Of a stretch of DNA of 64,000 nucleotides, positions 1 to 12,544 are shown piece by piece (the first letter of the stretch is position 1; each line of letters begins with the position of its first letter). The notes beneath the pieces are model-generated. The model was not told the DNA's origin, did not search any database, and saw only the letters and a list, made by a program, of their open reading frames with translations. The position numbers were made by a program, and so were the translations under genes. Source of the DNA: Clusia tigrina (taxonomy: Eukaryota; Arthropoda; Insecta; Diptera; Clusiidae); the NCBI GenBank assembly GCA_920105625.2, contig OV050032.1, forward strand, positions 69,979,879-70,043,878, read 5' to 3'.

Positions 1-530
1 TTCAAGGTTTTATGACGCTCCAGTAAAAAGTTACAGGAATTTGTATGTTGCAAATTTTGATAGGTGTAGGACGTACCGTATAGAAGTTAGGGTCATTTGA
101 AGTTTTATCAGTGTTTGATTTGGGACTCAAGGGTAGCATAGCTGTGAGCGATAACTAAAATTGACAAGAGGCTCGAGTACTTTATTGTTACAAAATTTCA
201 AGGTTTTATGACGCTCCAGTAAAAAGTTACAAGAATTTGTATGCTGCAAACTTTGATAGGTGGAGGTCGTACCGTATAGAAGTTAGGGCCATTTGAAGTT
301 TTATCAGTGTTTGATTTGGGATTCAAGGGTAGCATAGCTTTGAGCGATAACTTAAATTGACAAGAGGCTCGAGTACTTTATTGTTACAAAATTTCAAGGT
401 TTTATGATGCTCCGGAAAAAAGTTACAAGCATTTGTATGTTGCAAACTTTGATAGGTGGAGGACGTAGCGTATAGAAGTTAGGGCCATTTGCAGTTTTAT
501 CAGTGTTTGATTTAGGACTCAAGGGTAGCA

Positions 531-550
531 TAGCTTTGAAGAGGCTCGAG
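531..550 (+). other. 19-bp deletion variant in HOR-A
   Basis: TAGCTTTGA is followed directly by AGAGGCTCGAG. The intervening 19 bases, from GCGATAACTT to TTGACA, are absent. The variant recurs at 3250 and, with a substitution, near 5583. It explains most of the 25-bp shortfall of the HOR-A unit. Confidence 0.88.
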
Positions 551-1699
551 TTCTTTATTGTTACAAAATTTCAAGGTTTTATGACGCTCCAGTAAAAAGT
601 TACAAGCATTTGTATGTTGCAAACTTTGATAGGTGGAGGACGTACCGTATACAAGTTAGGGCCATTTGTAGTTTTATCAGTGTTTGATTTGGGACTCAAG
701 GGAAACATAGCTTTGAGCGATAGCTTAAATTGATAAGAGGCTCGAGTACTTTATTGTTCAAAATTTCAAGGTTTTATGACGCTCCACTAAAAAGTTAAAA
801 GCATTTGTATCTTGCAAACTTTGATAGGTGTAGGACGTACCGTATAGAAATTAGGGCCATTTGAAGTTTTATCAGTGTTTGATTTGGGACTCAAGTGTAG
901 CATAGCTTTGAGCGATAACTTAAATTGACAAGAGGCTCGAGTACTTTATTGTTACAAAATTTCAAGGTTTTATGACGCTCCAGTAAAGAGTTTCAAGCAT
1001 TTGTGTGTCGCAAACTTTGATAGGTGTAGGACGTACCGTATAGAAGTTAGGGTCATTTAAAGTTGTATCAGTGTTTGATTTTGGATTCAAGGGTAGCATA
1101 GCTTTGAGCGATAGCTGAAATTGTCAAGAGGCTCGAGTACTTTATTGTTACAAAATTTCAAGGTTTTATGACGCTCCAGTAAAAAGTTACAAGCATTTGT
1201 ATGTTGCAAACTTTGATAGGTGTAGGATGTACCATATAGAAGTTAGGGCCATTTGAAATTTTATCAGTGTTTGATTTGGGACTCAAGGGTAGCATAGCTT
1301 TGAGCAATAACTTAAATTGACAAGAGGCTCGAGTACTTTATTGTTACAAAATTTCAAGGTTTTATGACGCTCCAGAAGAAAGTTTCAAGCATTCGTATGT
1401 TGCAAACTTTGATAGGTGTAGGACGTACCGTATAGAAGTTAGGGCCATTTGAAGTTTTATCAGTGTTTGATTTTGGACTCAAGGGTAGCATAGCTTTGAG
1501 CGATATCTTAAATTGACAAGGGGCTCGAGTACTTTATTGCTACAAAATTACAAGGTTTTATGACGCTCCAGAAAAAAGTTACAAGCATTTGTATGTTGCA
1601 AACTTTGATAGGTTTAGGACGTACCATATAGAAGTTAGGGCCATTTGAAGTTTTATCCGTGTTTGATTTGGGACTCAAGGGTAGCATAGCTTTGAGCGA

Positions 1700-2225
1700 C
1701 AGCTTAAATTGATAAAAGGCTCGAGTACTTTATTGTCACAAAATTTCAAGGTTTTATAACGCTCTAGCAAAAAGTTACAAGCATTTGAATGTTGCAAACT
1801 TTCATAAGTCTAGGACGCACCGTATTGAAGTTAGGGCCATTTGAAGTTTTATCAGTGTTTGATTTGGGACTCAAGGGTAGCATAGCTTTGAGCGATAACT
1901 TAAATTGACAAGAGGCTCGAGTACTTTGTTACAAAATTTAAAGATTCTACGACGCTCCAGTAAAAAGTTACAAGCATTTGATTGTGGCAAAATTTGATAG
2001 GTGTAGGACGCACCGTATAGAAGTTAGGGCCATTTGAAGTTTTATCAGTGTTTGATTTGGGACTCAAGGGTAGCATAGCTATGAGGTATAGCTTAAATTG
2101 ACAAGAGGCTTGAGTACTTTATTGTTACAAATATTCAAGGTTTTATGACGCTCTAGTAAAACGTTACAAGAATTTGTATGCTGCTCTTTGATAGGTGGGG
2201 GACGTACCGTCTAGAAGTTAGGGCC
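1700..2225 (+). repeat. S-K-P three-monomer cassette (first example)
   Basis: The S unit has TTGTCACAAAA, GCTCTAGCAAAAAG and CATAAGTCTAGGACGCACC. The K unit has AAATTTAAAGATTCTACGACG and, in the other copies, GTTAAAAGCATTTGATTG. The P unit has CATAGCTATGAGGTATAGC, GAGGCTTGAG (XhoI lost), AAATATTCAAGG, AAAACGTTAC, CTGCTCTTTG and GTCTAGAAG (XbaI site). The same order recurs at about 4420, 13795, 14960, 17510, 19860, 22985, 25710, 26875, 34905, 35880 and 38410. In HOR-D it recurs with a half-replaced P unit. Confidence 0.9.
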
Positions 2226-2719
2226 ATTTGAAGTTTTATCAGTGTTTGATTTGGGACTCAAGGGTAGCATAGCTTTGAGCGATAGCTTAAATTGACAAGA
2301 GGCTCGAGTACTTTATTGTTACAAAATTTCAAGGTTTTATGACGCTCCAGTAAAAAGTTACAAGCATTTGTATGTTGCAAACTTTGATAGGTGGAGGACG
2401 TACCGTATAGAAGTTAGGGCCATTTTTAGTTTTCTCAGTGTTTGATTTGGGACTCAAGGGTAGCTTAGCTATGAGGTATAGCTTAAATTTGCAAGAGGCT
2501 TGAGTACTTTATTGTTACAAAATTTCAAGGTTTTATGACGCTCCAGTAAAAAGTTACAAGCATTTGTATGTTGCAAACTTTGATAGGTGTAGGACGTACC
2601 GTATAGAAGTTAGGGCCATTTGAAGTTTTATCAGTGTTTGATTTGGGACTCAAGGGTAGCATAGCTTTGAGCGATAGCTTAAATTGACAAGGGGCTCGAG
2701 TACTTTATTGTTACAAAAT

Positions 2720-5505
2720 TTCAAGGTTTTATGACGCTCCAGTAAAAAGTTACAGGAATTTGTATGTTGCAAATTTTGATAGGTGTAGGACGTACCGTAT
2801 AGAAGTTAGGGTCATTTGAAGTTTTATCAGTGTTTGATTTGGGACTCAAGGGTAGCATAGCTGTGAGCGATAACTAAAATTGACAAGAGGCTCGAGTACT
2901 TTATTGTTACAAAATTTCAAGGTTTTATGACGCTCCAGTAAAAAGTTACAAGAATTTGTATGCTGCAAACTTTGATAGGTGGAGGTCGTACCGTATAGAA
3001 GTTAGGGCCATTTGAAGTTTTATCAGTGTTTGATTTGGGATTCAAGGGTAGCATAGCTTTGAGCGCTAACTTAAATTGACAAGAGGCTCGAGTACTTTAT
3101 TGTTACAAAATTTCAAGGTTTTATGATGCTCCGGAAAAAAGTTACAAGCATTTGTATGTTGCAAACTTTGATAGGTGGAGGACGTACCGTATAGAAGTTA
3201 GGGCCATTTGCAGTTTTATCAGTGTTTGATTTAGGACTCAAGGGTAGCATAGCTTTGAAGAGGCTCGAGTTCTTTATTGTTACAAAATTTCAAGGTTTTA
3301 TGACGCTCCAGTAAAAAGTTACAAGCATTTGTATGTTGCAAACTTTGATAGGTGGAGGACGTACCGTATACAAGTTAGGGCCATTTGTAGTTTTATCAGT
3401 GTTTGATTTGGGACTCAAGGGAAACATAGCTTTGAGCGATAGCTTAAATTGATAAGAGGCTCGAGTACTTTATTGTTCAAAATTTCAAGGTTTTATGACG
3501 CTCCACTAAAAAGTTAAAAGCATTTGTATCTTGCAAACTTTGATAGGTGTAGGACGTACCGTATAGAAGTTAGGGCCATTTGAAGTTTTATCAGTGTTTG
3601 ATTTGGGACTCAAGTGTAGCATAGCTTTGAGCGATAACTTAAATTGACAAGAGGCTCGAGTACTTTATTGTTACAAAATTTCAAGGTTTTATGACGCTCC
3701 AGTAAAGAGTTTCAAGCATTTGTGTGTCGCAAACTTTGATAGGTGTAGGACGTACCGTATAGAAGTTAGGGTCATTTAAAGTTGTATCAGTGTTTGATTT
3801 TGGATTCAAGGGTAGCATAGCTTTGAGCGATAGCTGAAATATTCAAGAGGCTCGAGTACTTTATTGTTACAAAATTTCAAGGTTTTATGACGCTCCAGTA
3901 AAAAGTTACAAGCATTTGTATGTTGCAAACTTTGATAGGTGTAGGATGTACCATATATAAGTTAGGGCCATTTGAAATTTTATCAGTGTTTGATTTGGGA
4001 CTCAAGGGTAGCATAGCTTTGAGCAATAACTTAAATTGACAAGAGGCTCGAGTACTTTATTGTTACAAAATTTCAAGGTTTTATGACGCTCCAGAAGAAA
4101 GTTTCAAGCATTCGTATGTTGCAAACTTTGATAGGTGTAGGACGTACCGTATAGAAGTTAGGGCCATTTGAAGTTTTATCAGTGTTTGATTTTGGACTCA
4201 AGGGTAGCATAGCTTTGAGCGATATCTTAAATTGACAAGGGGCTCGAGTACTTTATTGTTACAAAATTACAAGGTTTTATGACGCTCCAGAAAAAAGTTA
4301 CAAGCATTTGTATGTTGCAAACTTTGATAGGTTTAGGACGTACCATATAGAAGTTAGGGCCATTTGAAGTTTTATCCGTGTTTGATTTGGGACTCAAGGG
4401 TAGCATAGCTTTGAGCGACAGCTTAAATTGATAAAAGGCTCGAGTACTTTATTGTCACAAAATTTCAAGGTTTTATAACGCTCTAGCAAAAAGTTACAAG
4501 CATTTGAATGTTGCAAACTTTCATAAGTCTAGGACGCACCGTATTGAAGTTAGGGCCATTTGAAGTTTTATCAGTGTTTGATTTGGGACTCAAGGGTAGC
4601 ATAGCTTTGAGCGATAACTTAAATTGACAAGAGGCTCGAGTACTTTGTTACAAAATTTAAAGATTCTACGACGCTCCAGTAAAAAGTTAAAAGCATTTGA
4701 TTGTGGCAAAATTTGATAGGTGTAGGACGCACCGTATAGAAGTTAGGGCCATTTGAAGTTTTATCAGTGTTTGATTTGGGACTCAAGGGTAGCATAGCTA
4801 TGAGGTATAGCTTAAATTGACAAGAGGCTTGAGTACTTTATTGTTACAAATATTCAAGGTTTTATGACGCTCTAGTAAAACGTTACAAGAATTTGTATGC
4901 TGCTCTTTGATAGGTGGGGGACGTACCGTCTAGAAGTTAGGGCCATTTGAAGTTTTATCAGTGTTTGATTTGGGACTCAAGGGTAGCATAGCTTTGAGCG
5001 ATAGCTTAAATTGACAAGAGGCTCGAGTACTTTATTGTTACAAAATTTCAAGGTTTTATGACGCTCCAGTAAAAAGTTACAAGCATTTGTATGTTGCAAA
5101 CTTTGATAGGTGGAGGACGTACCGTATAGAATTTAGGGCCATTTGAAGTTTTATCAGTGTTTGATTTGGGACTCAAGCTTAGTATAGCTTTGAGCGATAG
5201 CTTAAATTGACAAGAGGTTCGAGTACTTTATTGTTACAAAATTTCAAGGTTTTATGACGCTCCAGTAAAAAGTTACAAGCATTTGTATGTTGCAAACTTT
5301 GATAGGTGTAGGACGTACCGTATAGAAGTTAGGGCCATTTGAAGTTTTCTCAGTGTTTGATTTGGGACTCAAGGGTAGCTTAGCTATGAGGTATAGCTTA
5401 AATTTGCAAGAGGCTTGAGTACTTTATTGTTACAAAATTTCAAGGTTTTATGACGCTCCAGTAAAAAGTTACAAGCATTTGTATGTTGCAAACTTTGATA
5501 GGTGG
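2720..5505 (+). repeat. HOR-A copy 2, with one extra monomer
   Basis: This copy matches copy 1 at offset 2719 until about 5131 and carries the same four small deletions, so the deletions predate the duplication. Between about 5131 and 5326 there is an additional monomer marked by CAAGCTTAGTATAG and GAGGTTCGAG. After it, similarity to copy 1 resumes at offset 2915 (2719 + 196) and ends near 5505, where the GTGTAGG variant is replaced by GTGGAGG. The inserted unit is the kind of whole-monomer gain expected from unequal exchange. Confidence 0.92.
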
Positions 5506-8376
5506 AGGACGTACCGTATAGAAGTTAGGGCCATTTGCAGTTTTATCAGTGTTTGATTTTGGACTCAAGGGTAGCATAGCATTGAAGAGGCTCGAGTACT
5601 TTATTGTTACAAAATTTCAAGGTTTTATGACGCTCCAGAAAAAATTTACAAGAATTTGTATGCTGCAAACTTTGATAGGTGGAGGACGTACCGTATAGAA
5701 GTTAGGGCCATTTGAAGTTTTATCAGTGTTTGATTTGGGACTCAAGGGTAGCATAGCTATGAGCGATAACTAAAATTGACAAGAGGCTCGAGTACTTTAT
5801 TGTTACAAAATTTCAAGGTTTTATGACGCTCCAATAAAAAGTTACAAGAATTTGTATGCTGCAAACTTTGATAGGTGGAGGTCGTACCGTATAGAAGTTA
5901 GGGCCATTTGAAGTTTTATCAGTGTTTGATTTGGGACTCAAGGGTAGCATAGCTTTGAGCGATAACTTAAATTGACAAGAGGCTCGAGTACTTTATTGTT
6001 ACAAAATTTCAAGGTTTTATGATGCTCCAGAAAAAAGTTACAAGCATTTGTATGTTGCAAACTTTGATAGGTGGAGGACGTACCGTATAGAAGTTAGGGC
6101 CATTTGAAGTTTTATCAGTGTTTGATTTTGGACTCAAGGGTAGCATAGCTTTGAGCGATAACTTAAATTGACAAGAGGCTCGAGTTCTTTATTGTTACAA
6201 AATTTCAAGGTTTTATGACGCTCCAGTAAAAAGTTACAAGCATTTGTATGTTGCAAACTTTGATAGGTGGAGGACGTACCGTATACAAGTTAGGGCCATT
6301 TGTAGTTTTATCAGTGTTTGATTTGGGACTCAAGGGTAGCATAGCTTTGAGCGATAGCTTAAATTGACAAGAGGCTCGAGTACTTTATTGTTACAAAATT
6401 TCAAGGTTTTATGACGTTCCAGTAAAAAGTTACAAGCATTTGTATGTTGCAAACGTTGATAGGTGTAGGACGTACCGTATAGAAGTTAGGGCCATTTGAA
6501 GTTTTCTCAGTGTTTGATTTGGGACTCAAGGGTAGCATAGCTTTGAGCGATAACTTAAATTGACAAGAGGCTCGAGTACTTTATTGTTACAAAATTTCAA
6601 GGTTTTATGACACTCCAGCAAAAAGTTACAAGCATTTGTATGTTGCAAACTTTGATAGGTGGAGGACGTACCGTATAGAAGTTAGGGCCATTTGAAGTTT
6701 TATCAGTGTTTGATTTGGGACTCAAGGGTAGCATAGCTTTGAGCGATAGCTTAAATTGATAAAAGGCTCGAGTACGTTATTGTCACAAAATTTCAAGGTT
6801 TTATAACGCTCTAGCAAAAAGTTACAAGCATTTGAATGTTGCAAACTTTCATAAGTCTAGGACGCACCGTATTGAAGTTAGGGCCATTTGAAGTTTTATC
6901 AGTGTTTGATTTGGGACTCAAGGGTAGCATAGCTTTGAGCGATAGCTTAAATTGATAAGAGGCTCGAGTACTTTATTGTCACAAAATTTCAAGGTTTTAT
7001 AACGCTCTAGCAAAAAGTTACAAGCATTTGAATGTTGCAAACTTTCATAAGTCTAGGACGCACCGTATTGAAGTTAGGGCCATTTGAAGTTTTATCAGTG
7101 TTTGATTTGGGACTCAAGGGTAGCATAGCTTTGAGCGATAGCTTAAATTGATAAAAGGCTCGAGTACGTTATTGTCACAAAATTTCAAGGTTTTATAACG
7201 CTCTAGCAAAAAGTTACAAGCATTTGAATGTTGCAAACTTTCATAAGTCTAGGACGCACCGTATTGAAGTTAGGGCCATTTGAAGTTTTATCAGTGTTTG
7301 ATTTGGGACTCAAGGGTAGCATAGCTTTGAGCGATAGCTTAAATTGATAAGAGGCTCGAGTACTTTATTGTCACAAAATTTCAAGGTTTTATAACGCTCT
7401 AGCAAAAAGTTACAAGCATTTGAATGTTGCAAACTTTCATAAGTCTAGGACGCACCGTATTGAAGTTAGGGCCATTTGAAGTTTTATCAGTGTTTGATTT
7501 GGGACTCAAGGGTAGCATAGCTTTGAGCGATAGCTTAAATTGATAAGAGGCTCGAGTACTTTATTGTCACAAAATTTCAAGGTTTTATAACGCTCTAGCA
7601 AAAAGTTACAAGCATTTGAATGTTGCAAACTTTCATAAGTCTAGGACGCACCGTATAGAAGTTAGGGCCATTTGAAGTTTTATCAGTGTTTGATTTGGGA
7701 CTCAAGGGTAGCATAGCTTTGAGCGATAGCTAAAATTGACAAGAGGCTCGAGTACTTTATTGTTACAAAATTGCAAGGTTTTATGACGCTCCAGTAAAAA
7801 GTTACAAGCATTTGTATGTTGCAAACTTTGATAGGTGTAGGACGTACCGTATAGAAGTTAGGGCCATTTGAAGTTTTCTCAGTGTTTGATTTGGGACTCA
7901 AGGGTAGCATAGCTTTGAGCGATAACTTAAATTGACAAGAGCCTCGAGTACTTTATTGTTACAAAATTTCAAGGTTTTATGACACTCCAGCAAAAAGTTA
8001 CAAGCATTTGTATGTTGCAAACTTTGATAGGTGGAGGACGTACCGTATAGAAGATTGGGCCATTTGAAGTTTTATCAGTGTTTGATTTGGGACTCAAGGC
8101 TAGCATAGCTATGAGGTATAGCTTAAATTGACAAGAGACTTGAGTACTTTATTGTTACAAATATTCAAGGTTTTATGACGCTCCAGTAAAACGTTACAAG
8201 AATTTGTATGCTGCTCTTTGATAGGTGGAGGACGTACCGTCTAGAAGTTAGGGCCATTTGAAGTTTTATCAGTGTTTGATTTGGGACTCAAGGGTAGCAT
8301 AGCTTTAAGCGATAGCTTAAATTGACAAGAGGCTCGAGTACTTTATTGTTACAAAATTTCAAGGTTTTATGACGCT
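5506..8376 (+). repeat. Mosaic segment with HOR-A-like and S-type monomers
   Basis: There is no clean HOR period here. Around 5585 the segment repeats the 19-bp deletion known from HOR-A. From 5635 it carries a block that recurs at 8377 and 12101, marked by CCAGAAAAAATTTACAAG. The centre is an S-type run, annotated separately. Near 8040-8230 it carries a P-type monomer with the CATAGCTATG palindrome and an XbaI site. I see no gene or non-satellite sequence. Confidence 0.85.
6745..7670 (+). repeat. Run of five consecutive S-type monomers
   Basis: The S-type marker CATAAGTCTAGGACGCACC occurs at 6850, 7046, 7242, 7438 and 7634, exactly 196 bp apart. Elsewhere S-type units occur singly and are normally followed by a K-type unit. 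Within the run, units with GATAAAAGG plus GTACGTTATTG (6758 and 7150) alternate with units reading GATAAGAGG plus GTACTTTATTG, so part of the run is a 392-bp dimer that was itself duplicated. The last unit ends in ACCGTATAGAAG rather than ACCGTATTGAAG, which marks a junction to a different monomer type. Confidence 0.93.
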
Positions 8377-9880
8377 CCAGAAAAAATTTACAAGAATTTG
8401 TATGCTGCAAACTTTGATAGGTGGAGGACGTACCGTATAGAAGTTAGGGCCATTTGAAGTTTTATCAGTGTTTGATTTGGGACTCAAGGGTAGCATAGCT
8501 GTGAGCGATAACTAAAATTGACAAGAGGCTCGAGTACTTTATTGTTACAAAATTTCAAGGTTTTATGACGCTCCAGTAAAAAGTTACAAGAATTTGTATG
8601 CTGCAAACTTTGATAGGTGGAGGTCGTACCGTATAGAAGTTAGGGCCATTTGAAGTTTTATCAGTGTTTGATTTGGGACTCAAGGGTAGCATAGCTTTGA
8701 GCGATAACTTAAATTGACAAGAGGCTCGAGTACTTTATTGTTACAAAATTTCAAGGTTTTATGATGCTCCAGAAAAAAGTTACAAGCATTTGTATGTTGC
8801 AAACTTTGATAGGTGGAGGACGTACCGTATAGAAGTTAGGGCCATTTGAAGTTTTATCAGTGTTTGATTTTGGACTCAAGGGTAGCATAGCTTTGAGCGA
8901 TAACTTAAAATGACAAGAGGCTCGAGTTCTTTATTGTTACAAAATTTCAAGGTTTTATGACGCTCCAGTAAAAAGTTACAAGCATTTGTATGTTGCAAAC
9001 TTTGATAGGTGGAGGACGTACCGTATACAAGTTAGGGCCATTTGTAGTTTTATCAGTGTTTGATTTGGGACTCAAGGGTAGTATAGCTTTGAGCGATTGC
9101 TTAAATTGACAAGAGGCTCGAGTACTTTATTGTTACAAAATTTCAAGGTTTTATGACGTTCCAGTAAAAAGTTACAAGCATTTGTATGTTGCAAACTTTG
9201 ATAGGTGTAGGACGTACCGTATAGAAGTTAGGGCCATTTGAATTTTTCTCAGTGTTTGATTTGGGACTCAAGGGTAGCATAGCTTTGAGCGATAGCTTAA
9301 ATTGATAAGAGGCTCGAGTACTTTATTGTCACAAAATTTCAAGGTTTTATAACGCTCTAGCAAAAAGTTACAAGCATTTGAATGTTGCAAACTTTCATAA
9401 GTCTAGGACGCACCGTATTGAAGTTAGGGCCATTTGAAGTTTTATCAGTGTTTGATTTGGGACTCAAGGGTAGCATAGCTTTGAGCGATAGCTTAAATTG
9501 ATAAGAGGCTCGAGTACTTTATTGTCACAAAATTTCAAGGTTTTATAACGCTCTAGCAAAAAGTTACAAGCATTTGAATGTTGCAAACTTTGATAGGTGG
9601 AGGACGTACCGTATACAAGTTAGGGCCATTTGTAGTTTTATCAGTGTTTGATTTGGGACTCATGGGTAGTATAGCTTTGAGCGATAGCTTAAATTGACAA
9701 GAGGCTCGAGTACTTTATTGTTACAAAATTTCAAGGTTTTATGACGCTCCAGTAAAAAGTTACAAGCATTTGTATGTTGCAAACTTTGATAGGTGTAGGA
9801 CGTACCGTATAGAAGTTAGGGCCATTTGAAGTTTTCTCAGTGTTTGATTTGTGACTCAAGGGTAGCATAGCTTTGAGCGA
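8377..9880 (+). repeat. Segmental block, copy 1 of a 3724-bp (19-monomer) spaced pair
   Basis: Markers here recur exactly 3724 bp downstream: CCAGAAAAAATTTACAAG at 8377 and 12101, GAATTTTTCTCAG (AATTTTT at 9241 and 12965), GACTCATGGG at 9657 and 13381, and ATTTGTGACTC at 9847 and 13571. The offset equals 19 x 196 with no net indel. A shorter, older relative begins at 5635. Confidence 0.88.
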
Positions 9881-10610
9881 TAGCTTAAATTGATAAGAGG
9901 CTCGAGTACTTTATTGTCACAAAATTTCAAGGTTTTATAACGCTCTAGCAAAAAGTTACAAGCATTTGAATGTTGCAAACTTTCATAAGTCTAGGACGCA
10001 CCGTATTGAAGTTAGGGCCATTTGAAGTTTTATCAGTGTTTGATTTGGGACTCAAGGGTAGCATAGCTTTGAGCGATAGCTTAAATTGATAAGAGGCTCG
10101 AGTACTTTATTGTCACAAAATTTCAAGGTTTTATAACGCTCTAGCAAAAAGTTACAAGCATTTGAATGTTGCAAACTTTGATAGGTGGAGGACGTACCGT
10201 ATACAAGTTAGGGCCATTTGTAGTTTTATCAGTGTTTGATTTGGGACTCATGGGTAGTATAGCTTTGAGCGATAGCTTAAATTGACAAGAGCCTCGAGTA
10301 CTTTATTGTTACAAAATTTCAAGGTTTTATGACGCTCCAGTAAAAAGTTACAAGCATTTGTATGTTGCAAACTTTGATATGTGTAGGACGTACCGTATAG
10401 AAGTTAGGGCCATTTGAAGTTTTCTCAGTGTTTGATTTGGGACTCAAGGGTAGCATAGATTTGAGCGATAACTTAAATTGACAAGAGGCTATAGTACTTT
10501 ATTGTTACAAAATTTCAAGGTTTTATGACGCTCCAGAAAAAAGTTACAAGCATTTGTATGTTGCAAACTTTGATAGGTGTAGGACGTACCGTATAGAAGT
10601 TAGGGCCATT
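9840..10610 (+). repeat. Six-monomer block, copy 1 (repeat at 11016-11786)
   Basis: Offset 1176 (6 x 196) links this to 11016-11786. Shared rare variants are GAGCCTCGAG, GATATGTGTAGG, CATAGATTTGAG and GAGGCTATAG (10485 and 11661). The larger context also repeats at offset 1764 (9 x 196), for example AATTTTT at 9241 and 11005 and GACTCATGGG at 9657 and 11421. The same sequence therefore takes part in overlapping duplications of different sizes. Confidence 0.87.
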
Positions 10611-12544
10611 TGAAGTTTTATCAGTGTTTGATTTTGGACTCAAGGGTAGCATAGCTTTGAGCGATAACTTAAATTGACAAGAGGCTCGAGTTCTTTATTG
10701 TTACAAAATTTCAAGGTTTTATGACGCTCCAGTAAAAAGTTACAAGCATTTGTATGTTGCAAACTTTGATAGGTGGAGGACGTACCGTATACAAGTTAGG
10801 GCCATTTGTAGTTTTATCAGTGTTTGATTTGGGACTCAAGGGTAGTATAGCTTTGAGCGATTGCTTAAATTGACAAGAGGCTCGAGTACTTTATTGTTAC
10901 AAAATTTCAAGGTTTTATGACGTTCCAGTAAAAAGTTACAAGCATTTGTATGTTGCAAACTTTGATAGGTGTAGGACGTACCGTATAGAAGTTAGGGCCA
11001 TTTGAATTTTTCTCAGTGTTTGATTTGGGACTCAAGCGTAGCATAGCTTTGAGCGATAGCTTAAATTGATAAGAACCTCGAGTACTTTATTGTCACAAAA
11101 TTTCAAGGTTTTATAACGCTCTAGCAAAAAGTTACAAGCATTTGAATGTTGCAAACTTTCATAAGTCTAGGACGCACCGTATTGAAGTTAGGGCCATTTG
11201 AAGTTTTATCAGTGTTTGATTTGGGACTCAAGGGTAGCATAGCTTTGAGCGATAGCTTAAATTGATAAGAGGCTCGAGTACTTTATTGTCACAAAATTTC
11301 AAGGTTTTATAACGCTCTAGCAAAAAGTTACAAGCATTTGAATGTTGCAAACTTTGATAGGTGGAGGACGTACCGTATACAAGTTAGGGCCATTTGTAGT
11401 TTTATCAGTGTTTGATTTGGGACTCATGGGTAGTATAGCTTTGAGCGATAGCTTAAATTGACAAGAGCCTCGAGTACTTTATTGTTACAAAATTTCAAGG
11501 TTTTATGACGCTCCAGTAAAAAGTTACAAGCATTTGTATGTTGCAAACTTTGATATGTGTAGGACGTACCGTATAGAAGTTAGGGCCATTTGAAGTTTTC
11601 TCAGTGTTTGATTTGGGACTCAAGGGTAGCATAGATTTGAGCGATAACTTAAATTGACAAGAGGCTATAGTACTTTATTGTTACAAAATTTCAAGGTTTT
11701 ATGACGCTCCAGAAAAAAGTTACAAGCATTTGTATGTTGCAAACTTTGATAGGTGTAGGACGTACCGTATAGAAGTTAGGGCCATTTGAAGTTTTATCCG
11801 TGTTTGATTTGGGACTCAAGGGTAGCATAGCTTTGAGCGACAGCTTAAATTGATAAGAGGCTCGAGTACTTTATTGTCAAAAAATTTCAAGGTTTTATAA
11901 CGCTCTAGCAAAAAGTTACAAGCATTTGAATGTTGCAAACTTTCATAAGTCTAGGACGCACCGTATAGATGTTAGGGCCATTTGAAGTTTTCTCAGTGTT
12001 TGATTTGGGACTCAAGGGTAGCATAGCTTTGAGCGATAACTTAAATTGACAAGAGGCTCGAGTACTTTATTGTTACAAAATTTCAAGGTTTTATGACGCT
12101 CCAGAAAAAATTTACAAGAATTTGTATGCTGCAAACTTTGATAGGTGGAGGACGTACCGTATAGAAGTTAGGGCCATTTGAAGTTTTATCAGTGTTTGAT
12201 TTGGGACTCAAGGGTAGCATAGCTGTGAGCGATAACTAAAATTGACAAGAGGCTCGAGTACTTTATTGTTACAAAATTTCAAGGTTTTATGACGCTCCAG
12301 TAAAAAGTTACAAGAATTTGTATGCTGCAAACTTTGATAGGTGGAGGTCGTACCGTATAGAAGTTAGGGCCATTTGAAGTTTTATCAGTGTTTGATTTGG
12401 GACTCAAGGGTAGCATAGCTTTGAGCGATAACTTAAATTGACAAGAGGCTCGAGTACTTTATTGTTACAAAATTTCAAGGTTTTATGATGCTCCAGAAAA
12501 AAGTTACAAGCATTTGTATGTTGCAAACTTTGATAGGTGGAGGA

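Larger units (their letters stand above)
1..2719 (+). repeat. HOR-A copy 1 (14 monomers, 2719 bp; left edge cut by window)
   Basis: Base 1 corresponds to base 2720, and the correspondence holds at a constant offset of 2719 to about base 2412. It then resumes at offset 2915 to about 2590, because copy 2 carries one extra monomer. The unit is 14 x 196 minus 25. The 25 bases are explained by a 19-bp loss near 540, a 1-bp loss near 750, a 3-bp loss near 1928 and a 2-bp loss near 2185. About eight substitutions were seen against copy 2 (for example near 356, 469, 849, 1540 and 1971). The true left boundary of the HOR lies outside the window. Confidence 0.93.

Noticed and set aside
5210..5230. Pol III B-box-like GGTTCGAGTAC with an upstream TAGCTTAAATTG resembling an A box
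   Set aside because: It misses a conserved C, the A-to-B spacing of about 16 bp is too short, and no tRNA or SINE fold is present. It is a one-base variant of GGCTCGAGTAC in the satellite.
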